From positions 620,001-684,000 of the forward strand of contig JADJWY010000023.1 in the NCBI GenBank assembly GCA_016716085.1: DNA of 64,000 nt, read 5' to 3'. The DNA comes from Hahellaceae bacterium. GTDB lineage: Bacteria; Pseudomonadota; Gammaproteobacteria; Pseudomonadales; Oleiphilaceae. The notes beneath the pieces are model-generated. The model did no database searches. It was not told the DNA's origin and was given only the letters and a program-made list of their open reading frames with translations. Made by a program: the position numbers and the translations under genes. Every line of letters starts with the position of its first letter. The first letter of the stretch is position 1. Positions 32,819 through 41,904 of this stretch are shown in pieces.

Positions 32819-34000
32819 CTACTTCAGCAACTCGTCATCTGGCTGGGTTAACTCAAGCTTGTGCCCAAGATACTTTTCCAGCTCGGGAATCAAAAAGGCG
32901 TCATCTTCACACGCAAAACTAATGGAAATACCGGTTTCACCCGCCCGCCCGGTACGGCCGATGCGGTGAACGTAATCCTCTGGATCATCCGGCAGGTTGT
33001 AATTCACGACATGGGTAATGCCATCAATGTGAATACCTCTTCCGGCCACATCCGTGGCCACCAGGACTTTAAAACGCCCTTCACGAAATTGTTCCAGGGT
33101 TTTCACGCGTTTCGCCTGCGGCAACTCACCCGAAATAATCTGATTTGAGATACGTTTTCGGCTGAGCGACTCTGACAACTTTCGTGTTTCATCACGACGA
33201 TTACAGAAAACAATCACACGACGCGCTTCGCTGTCACTGAGCAAATTAACCAGCACGTTCAGCTTCTTATCGCTTTCAACCATGTAAACACGCTGTTCGA
33301 CAGACTTGGAGGGAACATGATCCACCGCCAACATCACCTCAATAGGCTCATTGGTCCAGCGTTTTGCCAGGTTGATGATATCCTGGTTGAAGGTCGCACT
33401 GAAAAGAAGCGTCTGACGGTTTCGCGGGGTCGCCTTGACGATTCGTTTTACGTCCGGAATAAACCCCATATCCAGCATACGATCTGCTTCATCAAGAACC
33501 AGCACTTCAACCTGATCCAGATAGACATCCCTTGAGCTCATATGATCGATCAGACGCCCCGGGGTGGCGATTAATAAATCAATGGCCTCATCACGCAGGC
33601 GACTGCGGTTCTTATCCAGTTGGGTCCCACCGATGACCGACATAATGTTCAGCGGAATCCCCTGGCTAAGTTGGCGGGCATCTTTCTCAATCTGCAACGC
33701 CAATTCACGGGTAGGTGCAACAACCAGGGCCCTTGGCTCACTGGCAAAACGCTCCTCAAGTGGAATCGGGTTCGCCAGAAACCGTTGAAACAGGGTGAGC
33801 AAAAAAGCCGCCGTCTTCCCTGTGCCAGTCTGAGCCTGGCCAATCAGATCTTTGCCCTGAACCGTATGTGGCAAGGTCTGGGACTGAATCGGCGTACATT
33901 GGGTAAAGCCAATCGTCTCAAGTGATTTAAGAATATCGGCATGCAAGGCCAGCTCGGAAAAAGCCAGCGGGGCGGGAGTTGTCACTTCAACAGTGTCCAT
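32819..34000 (-). CDS. rhlB: DEAD-box ATP-dependent RNA helicase RhlB
   Basis: The 393-residue helicase has the Q motif (FTQCTPIQSQTLP), Walker A AQTGTGKTAAF, DEAD in VLVLDEADRML, SAT in LLFSATF, and VI in YVHRIGRTGRAG. The ending FLIPELEKYLGHKLELTQPDD matches the RhlB branch, which supports RNase E in the degradosome. The C-terminal basic tail of E. coli RhlB is absent, so RhlE or SrmB relatives are less likely but cannot be formally excluded. Upstream of pdxB and divergent from dsbD. Confidence 0.85.
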   Translation of the reverse strand: MDTVEVTTPAPLAFSELALHADILKSLETIGFTQCTPIQSQTLPHTVQGKDLIGQAQTGTGKTAAFLLTLFQRFLANPIPLEERFASEPRALVVAPTRELALQIEKDARQLSQGIPLNIMSVIGGTQLDKNRSRLRDEAIDLLIATPGRLIDHMSSRDVYLDQVEVLVLDEADRMLDMGFIPDVKRIVKATPRNRQTLLFSATFNQDIINLAKRWTNEPIEVMLAVDHVPSKSVEQRVYMVESDKKLNVLVNLLSDSEARRVIVFCNRRDETRKLSESLSRKRISNQIISGELPQAKRVKTLEQFREGRFKVLVATDVAGRGIHIDGITHVVNYNLPDDPEDYVHRIGRTGRAGETGISISFACEDDAFLIPELEKYLGHKLELTQPDDELLK

Positions 34001-34171
34001 GAAGAGGTCGTGATTACCTTTAAGTCAAACGAACCGCTACTTTAGGCCAAAGGAGGGGCACAGGTCGAGTTTTAATTAATGTGACCCTTCCTTAATAGTG
34101 TCTTAAGGCAAAGCTCACTAAACTGAAATGACGCTTATTTCCCTATCACACGTAATTTAGACAGGATGATC

Positions 34172-36088
34172 ATGAATCTAAGGATGCTTTCACCAGGCTT
34201 GGGAATCTTCCTCATCACGCTGGCCATCGGCGTGCGGGCTGAAACACCCCAACCGCTACCCTTAGCGACAGAAGGCGCCCCCGTTGACACAGGCGCCCTG
34301 ATCGAATTGAGCACTGAGCCAGAGTTTCTGCCTGTAGACCAGGCATTCAAACCAACGGCCAGCCAGGACGGAGATTATTTACGAGTACATTGGCAAATTG
34401 CCGATGGCTACTACCTTTACAAAGACCGCATATCAATCTCTGATGGCGCGACCGGACAGGCCATTGAACCATTGACGTTTAAAACCGTCGGAAAAATCAA
34501 ACAAGACGAATACTTTGGTGAAGTTGAAGTATTTTTACATGAGGCCGAGGTCGAAGCACGTCCACCTTCACATAACGCCTCAGAACGGGAGTTAAAGATT
34601 CGCTATCAGGGTTGCGCTGAAGCGGGCCTGTGTTACCCCCCCCAAACCTTGACGGCACTGTTCATCCCGCCAGCCGCTGACACCCAACCAAGCTCGGCGC
34701 CTCAAATGAAAAGCCTGAAACCAGTGACAGCAACGCAGGCCTCGTCACCAATGCCGCCTACCACCCAGGATACCGACTCAGCCAGCGGGATTCTTAGCTT
34801 TCTGCAAAATGCGGGAACAGGGTTCATCCTGCTCATGTTCTTCATTTTGGGTATTGGCTTATCGTTTACACCCTGCGTCTTTCCGATGATCCCCATCCTG
34901 TCCAGCATCATTGCCGGACAGAAACAGATCCAGGTCAGACAGGCATTTGTGCTTTCACTCAGCTATGTTCTTGGCATGGCGACCACCTATGCGCTCGCGG
35001 GCGTTATCGTTGGTAGCCTGGGTGCGGGCGCCAACCTTCAGGCAGCGATGCAACAACCCTGGTTACTGGGACTCTTCAGCGGCATATTTGTGCTGCTATC
35101 ACTTTCAATGTTTGGTTTCTATGAATTGCAGCTGCCGGCCGTCCTGCGTGACCGGCTTCATCAGGCTAACGAAAAGTCTCAAGGTGGCTCAATTGTCGGT
35201 GTAGCCATTATGGGCGCACTCTCCGCACTGGTTGTCTCCCCATGTGTGTCAGCACCCCTTGCTGGCGCGCTGATTTACATCAGCACCACTGGGGACGCCA
35301 TACTGGGAGGGGCCGCTCTCCTTGCCCTCGGCCTGGGGATGGGGATGCCCTTGCTGGCAATTGGCACAGGCGGGGCCAAGCTTCTTCCCAGAGCGGGGGC
35401 CTGGATGGAGTCTGTAAAAGTCTTCTTTGGTGTTTCATTACTTGGCGTGGCCATCTGGTTGCTGGAACGCATCGTCCCGCCCGCACTGACACTTGCCCTC
35501 TGGGCGGCCCTTCTGGGCATCTACGCCGTTTATCTGGGCGCCTTCAACCACGTCGAAAGTGGATGGAATGGCTGGCAAAAATTTCGCAAAGGCCTTGGCC
35601 TGCTGCTTTTTATCTATGCCGCCTTATTACTGGCCGGCGCATCGTCCGGCGCCAGCGACCCGCTGCGCCCACTGGGCGCTTTAATGGCGGCCGCCCCCAC
35701 CGAGTCACCTTCGACGGCACCGACGACTTTTATCAGCGTCAAAAACCTTGACGCCCTGGATCGTGAATTAGCGCATGCCAAAGCGCGCAAGTTACCGGTC
35801 ATCGTGGACTTCTATGCGGACTGGTGCATCAGCTGCAAGGTTATGGAGCGGACCGTCTTAAACACGCCGGAAGTCAACGCGCAACTGGCTAACTTTCACT
35901 TAATAAAAGCCGATGTTACCGAGGGTGGTGCCGATAGCACGGCAATGCTGACTCGCTATGCTCTATTTGGACCACCTGGCTATCTGTTTTACGATCGCGA
36001 GGGCAACGAGCTTCCCCAGCACCGCGTGATGGGGGAAATGAACAAGCAACATTTTCTTAGTCACCTGGACAGCCTCCCCCTCAGGTAA
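34172..36088 (+). CDS. dsbD: Thiol:disulfide interchange protein DsbD
   Basis: DsbD carries electrons from cytosolic thioredoxin to periplasmic DsbC, DsbG and cytochrome c maturation. A signal peptide precedes the alpha domain with Cys pair in YQGCAEAGLCYPP. Eight membrane helices include the redox cysteines in LSFTPCVFPMIPILSS and VVSPCVSAPLAGALI. The C-terminal thioredoxin domain has DWCISCK. ATG 34172, with AGGA six bases upstream, is preferred to 34166; length 638. Its place before the cbb3 cluster fits a need for reduced c-type haem cysteines. Confidence 0.95.
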   Translation: MNLRMLSPGLGIFLITLAIGVRAETPQPLPLATEGAPVDTGALIELSTEPEFLPVDQAFKPTASQDGDYLRVHWQIADGYYLYKDRISISDGATGQAIEPLTFKTVGKIKQDEYFGEVEVFLHEAEVEARPPSHNASERELKIRYQGCAEAGLCYPPQTLTALFIPPAADTQPSSAPQMKSLKPVTATQASSPMPPTTQDTDSASGILSFLQNAGTGFILLMFFILGIGLSFTPCVFPMIPILSSIIAGQKQIQVRQAFVLSLSYVLGMATTYALAGVIVGSLGAGANLQAAMQQPWLLGLFSGIFVLLSLSMFGFYELQLPAVLRDRLHQANEKSQGGSIVGVAIMGALSALVVSPCVSAPLAGALIYISTTGDAILGGAALLALGLGMGMPLLAIGTGGAKLLPRAGAWMESVKVFFGVSLLGVAIWLLERIVPPALTLALWAALLGIYAVYLGAFNHVESGWNGWQKFRKGLGLLLFIYAALLLAGASSGASDPLRPLGALMAAAPTESPSTAPTTFISVKNLDALDRELAHAKARKLPVIVDFYADWCISCKVMERTVLNTPEVNAQLANFHLIKADVTEGGADSTAMLTRYALFGPPGYLFYDREGNELPQHRVMGEMNKQHFLSHLDSLPLR

Positions 36089-36099
36089 AAACCTCCGCC

Positions 36100-36348
36100 T
36101 TAAGAGGGGCGCGCGACTCGGAAGCTATACCGATAAACGCCGCCTTCCTCTTCCTGCGTCAGCAAATCATGCCCCAGAAACTGGCAGAAGCGGGGAATAT
36201 CGCGGGTCGTGGCAGGATCCGTCGCGATGACCCTGATCACGTATCCATCAGGAACTTCACGCACTTTGGCATGGAGCATCATCACCGGTTCAGGGCAGAT
36301 CAGTCCTGACAGATCCATTTCTTCATCATAGGTATTCCCCATGAACAC
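36100..36348 (-). CDS. tusA: Sulfur carrier protein TusA
   Basis: TusA accepts persulfide sulfur from IscS for tRNA thiolation and other uses. The catalytic cysteine lies in LDLSGLICPEPV-like context (M-D-L-S-G-L-I-C-P-E-P-V) near residue 18 of 82. Either GTG 36348 or ATG 36342 may start; two overlapping GGAGG runs give good spacing to both. It converges on dsbD with only 11 bases between. MnmA, the downstream enzyme in the relay, is at 13249. Confidence 0.9.
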   Translation of the reverse strand: MFMGNTYDEEMDLSGLICPEPVMMLHAKVREVPDGYVIRVIATDPATTRDIPRFCQFLGHDLLTQEEEGGVYRYSFRVARPS

Positions 36349-36400
36349 GAGGCCTCCTCCACAGGGATATAGACAAACACGCTCAATGACCGTAAGTCAG

Positions 36401-36441
36401 TTGACGCATATCAACTCACCTTAACTTTTTTTAACCATAAT
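36401..36441 (+). promoter_or_regulatory. Anr/FNR box and promoter of ccoN
   Basis: TTGACGCATATCAA (36401-36414) matches TTGAT-N4-ATCAA at nine of ten positions. A CATAAT hexamer at 36436-36441 gives a start near 36448, which puts the box centre about 40.5 bases upstream, the class II activator position. The leader to ccoN is then about 190 bases. The Anr/FNR regulator gene itself is not in the window. Confidence 0.7.
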
Positions 36442-36636
36442 AGAGCGTGCCGGAAGGATCCGGGTTGACACTTTTCAGTCTCGTCCTTATTCTTCCGCCG
36501 CTGCTGGCACTGTCGTTTGGTCAAACAGCTGACTTGAACTACCTTATATAAGGTTGTTCTCAGGCTTTTCAAGGCGACAGTCCATCATCGGAAACGAGCC
36601 GATCTTCGAAACCATGACAGGGTACGGAAAAATCAC

Positions 36637-38085
36637 ATGAATATCGCTAGTACACACGAAACCTACAACTACAAGGTGGTAAGACAATTTGCCATCATGA
36701 CAGTTGTTTGGGGTATTGTAGGGATGGCTGTCGGCGTATTGATCGCTGCTCAGCTCGTCTGGCCTGACCTTAACAATCTCTTCGGACTGTTTGGACCAGA
36801 TTTCCCATATACGCACTTCGGACGCCTCCGTCCCTTGCACACCAACGCCGTCATTTTTGCGTTCGGTGGCTGTGCACTGTTCGCCACCTCTTACTATGTT
36901 GTCCAGCGTACCACCCAAGCTCGTCTTTTTTCAGACACACTGGCGAGTTTTACCTTCTGGGGATGGCAGGCCGTTATCGTAGCCGCCGCAATTACGCTTC
37001 CCTTGGGGATTACTTCTTCTAAAGAGTACGCAGAACTGGAGTGGCCAATCGATATTCTGATCACCTTGGTATGGGTTTCCTATGCGATTGTGTTTTTTGG
37101 CACCATCATGAAACGTAAATCCAAGCACATCTACGTTGCCAACTGGTTCTTTGGTGCCTTTATTATTACCGTTGCCGTACTTCATCTGGGCAACAGTGCG
37201 GCGATTCCGGTTACCCTGACAAAATCGTACTCTGCTTATGCCGGCACCATCGATGCCATGGTTCAGTGGTGGTATGGTCACAACGCGGTTGGCTTTTTCC
37301 TGACAGCGGGCTTCCTGGGGATCATGTATTACTTCGTACCCAAACAGGCTGAAAAGCCGGTTTACTCTTATCGTCTGTCAATTGTTCACTTCTGGGCACT
37401 GATCAGTATCTATGTATGGGCCGGTGGCCACCACCTGCACTACAGCTCGCTGCCCGATTGGGCTCAGAGCGCCGCCATGGTGATGTCACTGATTCTTCTG
37501 GCGCCCTCCTGGGGCGGGATGATCAACGGGATGATGACCCTGTCAGGTGCCTGGCACAAGCTGCGTACCGATCCAATCTTGCGCTTCCTGGTCGTATCAC
37601 TGTCTTTCTACGGTATGTCAACTTTCGAAGGCCCGATGATGTCGATCAAAACGGTCAACGCCCTCTCTCACAACACTGACTGGACGGTGGGTCATGTTCA
37701 CTCGGGTGCTTTGGGCTGGGTTGCGATGGTTTCCATCGGCGCGCTGTATCACCTGATTCCCCGCCTTTACGGCATGAACTCAATGTTCAGCGTTGGTCTG
37801 GTAAACGTCCATTTCTGGCTGGCAACGATCGGTACCGTTCTGTACATCGCCTCCATGTGGGTCAACGGTATTATGCAAGGTCTGATGTGGCGCGCAGTTA
37901 ACGAAGACGGCACCCTGACCTATAGCTTTGTAGAAGCACTGAAAGCCAGCTACCCCGGTTATGCCGTGAGGGTTTTGGGTGGGGCCTTCTTCCTGGCCGG
38001 TATGGTTCTGATGGCTTACAACGTCTACAAGACCGTCAAAATGAAGGACGCCGTAGCACTGGACTCAGTTCCCCAGGCTGCTTAA
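36637..38085 (+). CDS. ccoN: cbb3-type cytochrome c oxidase subunit I
   Basis: CcoN is the catalytic subunit holding low-spin haem b and the haem b3-CuB centre of the high-affinity oxidase. The 482-residue protein has about 12 membrane helices and conserved histidines, for example PLHTNAVIFAFGG, WWYGHNAVGFFLTAGF, WAGGHHLHYSSLPDWAQ (CuB ligands) and WTVGHVHSGALGWVAM. The gene begins the ccoNOQP operon; a low-oxygen promoter lies upstream. Confidence 0.97.
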   Translation: MNIASTHETYNYKVVRQFAIMTVVWGIVGMAVGVLIAAQLVWPDLNNLFGLFGPDFPYTHFGRLRPLHTNAVIFAFGGCALFATSYYVVQRTTQARLFSDTLASFTFWGWQAVIVAAAITLPLGITSSKEYAELEWPIDILITLVWVSYAIVFFGTIMKRKSKHIYVANWFFGAFIITVAVLHLGNSAAIPVTLTKSYSAYAGTIDAMVQWWYGHNAVGFFLTAGFLGIMYYFVPKQAEKPVYSYRLSIVHFWALISIYVWAGGHHLHYSSLPDWAQSAAMVMSLILLAPSWGGMINGMMTLSGAWHKLRTDPILRFLVVSLSFYGMSTFEGPMMSIKTVNALSHNTDWTVGHVHSGALGWVAMVSIGALYHLIPRLYGMNSMFSVGLVNVHFWLATIGTVLYIASMWVNGIMQGLMWRAVNEDGTLTYSFVEALKASYPGYAVRVLGGAFFLAGMVLMAYNVYKTVKMKDAVALDSVPQAA

Positions 38086-38100
38086 TAGGAGAATCATATA

Positions 38101-38718
38101 ATGGCATCTTTGAATCATGAAATGATTGAAAAAAACCTGGGGCTCATGATCCCGCTGATCATCGTCGTGATCAGCTTCGGAGCCCTGGCCGAGATCATCC
38201 CCCTGTTTTTCTCCAAGCAGGTGGTCGAACCCGTTGCAGGTCTGAAACCAACGCCTGCACTGGCGCTGGAAGGACGCGACATCTACATCCGGGAAGGCTG
38301 TACCGTGTGCCACACGCAGATGATCCGGCCCTTCCGTGCAGAAACCGAGCGCTACGGTCATTACTCAGTTTCGGGCGAGTTCGTTTATGAGCACCCCTTC
38401 CTGTGGGGTTCTAAACGCACGGGTCCAGATCTGGCACGTGTCGGTGGAAAATACAGTGACGCCTGGCATCGTGCTCACCTTTACAATCCCCGCGATGTCG
38501 TACCCGAGTCCAACATGCCAGCCTTCCCCTGGCTGTTCAATACCCAGGTTGATGGCAGTGTCACCGGAGCCAAAATGGAAGCACTGCGTAAAGTCGGCGT
38601 TCCCTACACCGATGATGACATCGCTGGCGCTGCGGCAGCGGTAGAAGGCAAGTACGAGATCGAAGCTCTGGTTGCTTATCTGCAACAGCTCGGCACCGTA
38701 ATCTCGAACAAGCGGTAA
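38101..38718 (+). CDS. ccoO: cbb3-type cytochrome c oxidase subunit II (mono-haem)
   Basis: An N-terminal anchor (about residues 13-35) is followed by a periplasmic c-type cytochrome with the haem motif C-T-V-C-H in REGCTVCHTQMIRPF. The axial Met is probably in ESNMPAFPWLF. It passes electrons from CcoP to CcoN. Length 205 is normal. It starts 15 bases after ccoN with GGAG upstream. Confidence 0.97.
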   Translation: MASLNHEMIEKNLGLMIPLIIVVISFGALAEIIPLFFSKQVVEPVAGLKPTPALALEGRDIYIREGCTVCHTQMIRPFRAETERYGHYSVSGEFVYEHPFLWGSKRTGPDLARVGGKYSDAWHRAHLYNPRDVVPESNMPAFPWLFNTQVDGSVTGAKMEALRKVGVPYTDDDIAGAAAAVEGKYEIEALVAYLQQLGTVISNKR

Positions 38719-38723
38719 ACGTC

Positions 38724-38894
38724 ATGGATATGAACACCTTCCGAGGCATAATGACTTTGAGTCTCATGGTGGCGTTTGTAGGCCTGATATTCTGGGCCTA
38801 CAGTTCACGTCGTAAGAAGGACTTCGAGGAAGCAGCCAACCTGCCATTTGCGGATGAAGAGTCGGATAAAAGAACTTTGAAAAGTGGAGATTAA
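38724..38894 (+). CDS. ccoQ: cbb3-type cytochrome oxidase subunit CcoQ (56 residues)
   Basis: The short frame starts at ATG 38724, five bases after ccoO, and ends six bases before ccoP. The product begins MDMNTFRGIMTLSLMVAFVG, with one membrane helix (about 9-27), a positive R-R-K-K patch after it and an acidic tail. This is the CcoQ/FixQ pattern; it stabilises the oxidase in other bacteria. Confidence 0.93.
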   Translation: MDMNTFRGIMTLSLMVAFVGLIFWAYSSRRKKDFEEAANLPFADEESDKRTLKSGD

Positions 38895-38900
38895 GAGATC

Positions 38901-39815
38901 ATGAGCGACATCAGCGACATGAGTTCCTTCTGGAGTGGCTGGGTCACGGTTATCGTGCTGGGATCCATCTTCGGATGTGCGTGGCTCCTCTGGGTCACGC
39001 GTAAAAGCCAGAAATTTGATAGTGAAACCGAACAAACCATGGGCCACGAGTTCGATGGCATAGCTGAATATGACAACCCCCTCCCTAAGTGGTGGCTGGT
39101 CATGTTTATGGCAACGATCGTCTTCGGCCTCATTTACGCCGCCTTGTACCCAACGCTGGGCAACTATGGCGGTCTGCTAGGCTGGACGTCACACAACCAG
39201 TGGCAGAAAGAGTCCGATGCCGCGCAGGAAAAATTTGCGCCGCTTTATGCTGAGCTTGCGGCTCGCCCAGTCGAAGAGCTGGCGAAAGACGAGAAGGCAC
39301 TCAAAATGGGTCAGCGTCTGTTCGCCAACAACTGTGCAGTCTGCCACGGCTCAGCCGCGCGCGGTAACATAGGCTTCCCCAACCTGACTGACCACGACTG
39401 GCTCTACGGTGGCACACCGGAGAAAATCAAGGAAACCTTGAAAAACGGCCGAAATGCCATGATGCCAGCCTGGGGCGCAATCATTGGTGAAGAAGGCGTT
39501 GTCGCAACCGCTCACTATGTGCGTAGCTTGAGCGGCCAGGAAACCGTCGATTCGACTCAGGTCGCCAAAGGTGCTGAGCTTTTCGCGGCAAACTGCGCTG
39601 CCTGTCACGGTGCTGACGGAAAAGGCATGCCTGCGATGGGAGCTCCCAATCTGACCGACGGCGTCTGGCTCTATGGCGGCACCCAGGGCATCGTCGAAAT
39701 GACTCTGCGCAATGGTCGGGCCGGCGTCATGCCCTCCTTCCAGCAAACATTGGGTGATGAAAAGATTCATCTTGTGACAGCCTACGTGTATAGCCTCTCC
39801 CAGGCTAAAGAGTAA
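38901..39815 (+). CDS. ccoP: cbb3-type cytochrome c oxidase subunit III (di-haem)
   Basis: CcoP is the electron entry subunit. After two N-terminal helices (about 10-32 and 60-80) there are two cytochrome c domains with haem sites CAVCH (NNCAVCHGSAARG) and CAACH (NCAACHGADGKGM), each followed by a matching M-P-A/S ligand segment (AMMPAWGA, GVMPSFQQ). It is 304 residues. A 12-base-pair hairpin follows its stop codon. Confidence 0.97.
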   Translation: MSDISDMSSFWSGWVTVIVLGSIFGCAWLLWVTRKSQKFDSETEQTMGHEFDGIAEYDNPLPKWWLVMFMATIVFGLIYAALYPTLGNYGGLLGWTSHNQWQKESDAAQEKFAPLYAELAARPVEELAKDEKALKMGQRLFANNCAVCHGSAARGNIGFPNLTDHDWLYGGTPEKIKETLKNGRNAMMPAWGAIIGEEGVVATAHYVRSLSGQETVDSTQVAKGAELFAANCAACHGADGKGMPAMGAPNLTDGVWLYGGTQGIVEMTLRNGRAGVMPSFQQTLGDEKIHLVTAYVYSLSQAKE

Positions 39816-39822
39816 AACCTCA

Positions 39823-39854
39823 AAGCTGCAGAGGGCCTTCCTCCTCTGCAGCTT
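39823..39854 (+). terminator. Strong hairpin after ccoP
   Basis: AAGCTGCAGAGG (39823-39834) and CCTCTGCAGCTT (39843-39854) form a perfect 12-base-pair stem with an eight-base loop. No T run follows, so partial termination or protection of the ccoNOQP mRNA from 3' decay are both possible; ccoG starts 75 bases later. Confidence 0.5.
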
Positions 39855-39928
39855 AAGCAGTCTCTTTAGCTGTGGCAAAGCTCCATAAGCTGATCGCCAG
39901 ATCTAAACAGATTGATTAGGGTACTGCA

Positions 39929-41359
39929 GTGAACGACAAAATTCCTGTTACGCAAGTTGAGGTTCCGGTTCCCCCTCGAAAAACAATTGAGTCCGTCGAT
40001 CTCTACCAATCCCGCAAAAAGATATATGTCAAAGAAATAACCGGCCTTTTCCAAAAATTCCGAACAGTGTCGCTGTGCCTATTAATGGGTGCGTATTTCC
40101 TTGTCTGCTGGATTTCAGTCGATGGTCAGCAGTGGGTCCACTTTGACCTCCCCAATCGCCAGTTTCACATTATGGGTACCACGTTTTGGCCCCAAGATTT
40201 TGTGTTACTCGCCTGGCTGTTAATTATTTGTGCCTTTGGCCTTTTCTTCATCACGACGCTATTTGGACGCGTATGGTGCGGGTATACCTGTCCACAAACC
40301 GTCTGGACCTTTATCTTTATGTGGCTCGAAGAGCGCATCGAAGGCAGTCGTAACCAGCGCATGAAGCTGGATCAGACCCCGATGAATAAGGAAAAGCTTA
40401 CCAAAAAAAGCCTGAAACACCTGTCCTGGTTCCTGGTTGCATTTGCCACCGGCCTGACCTTCGTCGGCTACTTCTACCCTATCCGAGACCTTGTTCCCGA
40501 CTTTTTTACGTTTAATATCGACTCAGGCTGGGCTTATTTTTGGATCATGTTCTTTACGGTGGCCACCTACCTGAATGCGGGCTGGATGCGTGAGCAGGTT
40601 TGCCTCTACATGTGTCCTTATGCACGTTTTCAGTCAGTCATGTTCGATAGAGATACCATGGTGGTTTCCTACGACTTTCACCGTGGTGAACCCCGAGGAA
40701 GCCGCAAGCGTAAAGAGGATCCCAAATCGGTAGGTTTGGGTGATTGTATCGACTGCAACATGTGTGTGCAGGTCTGTCCTACAGGCATTGATATCCGGGA
40801 TGGACTGCAATACGAATGCATTGGGTGCGCGTTGTGTGTCGACGCCTGCGACTCCGTCATGGAGAAAATGAATTACCCCTTAGGCCTGATCAGCTACACC
40901 ACTGAAAATAATCTTGAAGGCCGTGAATCAAAAATCCTCCGTCCCCGGACGATTGGCTACGCGCTGGCGTTACTTGGAATCATGACGGCCTTCGCCGTGA
41001 AATTGAGTATGCGCAGTGAAATCCAGGTGGATGTCATTCGTGACCGGGGTGGACTGTTCCAGACGAATGCCAAAGGCTACATCGAAAACTCCTACACGCT
41101 GCAAATCATGAACATGTCCAATGATAGCCGTGAGTTTCACGTGAGTGTAAGTGGGCCCGAATCCATTCGGATCATTGGTAAAACGCAAGTCTCCCTGGCG
41201 CCGTCAGAGTTGCTTTCGTTGCCCACCGTTGTTGAAATTAATCCTGACAAAATGACTGAACGTAACTACGACATCAATTTTAGGGTAGAATCCGCTGCCA
41301 ATCCGGACATTGCAGCAGAATCAGAGAGTCGCTTTCTCGGCCCCGGCCCGGCCCGTTAA
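39929..41359 (+). CDS. ccoG: cbb3 oxidase assembly protein CcoG (polyferredoxin-like)
   Basis: CcoG is a membrane iron-sulfur protein that reduces Cu(II) for cbb3 assembly in other bacteria. The 476-residue product has about five helices, GRVWCGYTCPQTVW, CLYMCPYARFQ, and a classical two-cluster ferredoxin segment C-I-D-C-N-M-C-V-Q-V-C-P then C-I-G-C-A-L-C-V-D-A-C. The C-terminus is a periplasmic Ig-like domain. The start is GTG 39929 with AGGG seven bases upstream. Confidence 0.95.
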   Translation: MNDKIPVTQVEVPVPPRKTIESVDLYQSRKKIYVKEITGLFQKFRTVSLCLLMGAYFLVCWISVDGQQWVHFDLPNRQFHIMGTTFWPQDFVLLAWLLIICAFGLFFITTLFGRVWCGYTCPQTVWTFIFMWLEERIEGSRNQRMKLDQTPMNKEKLTKKSLKHLSWFLVAFATGLTFVGYFYPIRDLVPDFFTFNIDSGWAYFWIMFFTVATYLNAGWMREQVCLYMCPYARFQSVMFDRDTMVVSYDFHRGEPRGSRKRKEDPKSVGLGDCIDCNMCVQVCPTGIDIRDGLQYECIGCALCVDACDSVMEKMNYPLGLISYTTENNLEGRESKILRPRTIGYALALLGIMTAFAVKLSMRSEIQVDVIRDRGGLFQTNAKGYIENSYTLQIMNMSNDSREFHVSVSGPESIRIIGKTQVSLAPSELLSLPTVVEINPDKMTERNYDINFRVESAANPDIAAESESRFLGPGPAR

Positions 41360-41374
41360 TACGCAGGAGTACAC

Positions 41375-41893
41375 ATGAGTCAGGAGAGTAAAGGAGCGGG
41401 TCGCCCTTGGCACAAGGAGCGCTGGGTATGGTTTCTGCTTGGCGTACCAGGCACCTCAATTGTATTGAGTCTGATCATGCTCTATGTCGCGGTCAATGGC
41501 CGTGACACCCTGGTCGAAGACGATTATTACAAAGCCGGATTAGCGATTAATGAAAGCCTGGAAAAGGATGCGTCCGCTGTTAGGTTGAACCTGTCTGCAC
41601 GACTGGAAGTTGACGAGCATCAGGGGTTAAAACTGTACCTGAGTGGAAACCTACCGGATCGTCCCGACATTCTTGTGCTGTTTTTTGAACACCCTACGCT
41701 TTCCAAACAGGATTTTGACATTCGGCTCATTCCTGAAGGCGATCACTACTACGGGTTAATAGAGCAACCTCTCAAAGGTCGGCGCTATCTGACCTTAACG
41801 GCGGTCGATTCCACCTGGCGCCTGCAAACAAACGTTGAATTCCCCATAGAAACCATTAATTTCGCCCCCAAGAAAGAGCGGTTTTCGTCCTGA
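41375..41893 (+). CDS. ccoH: cbb3 oxidase assembly protein CcoH/FixH
   Basis: One N-terminal membrane helix (about residues 18-40, VWFLLGVPGTSIVLSLIMLY) is followed by DDYYKAGLAINESLEKD, the hallmark of the FixH/CcoH family, and a periplasmic beta domain. It is 172 residues. It is needed for stable oxidase assembly in studied organisms. It lies between ccoG and ccoI. Confidence 0.92.
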   Translation: MSQESKGAGRPWHKERWVWFLLGVPGTSIVLSLIMLYVAVNGRDTLVEDDYYKAGLAINESLEKDASAVRLNLSARLEVDEHQGLKLYLSGNLPDRPDILVLFFEHPTLSKQDFDIRLIPEGDHYYGLIEQPLKGRRYLTLTAVDSTWRLQTNVEFPIETINFAPKKERFSS

Positions 41894-41904
41894 GTTGAGT
41901 CCCC

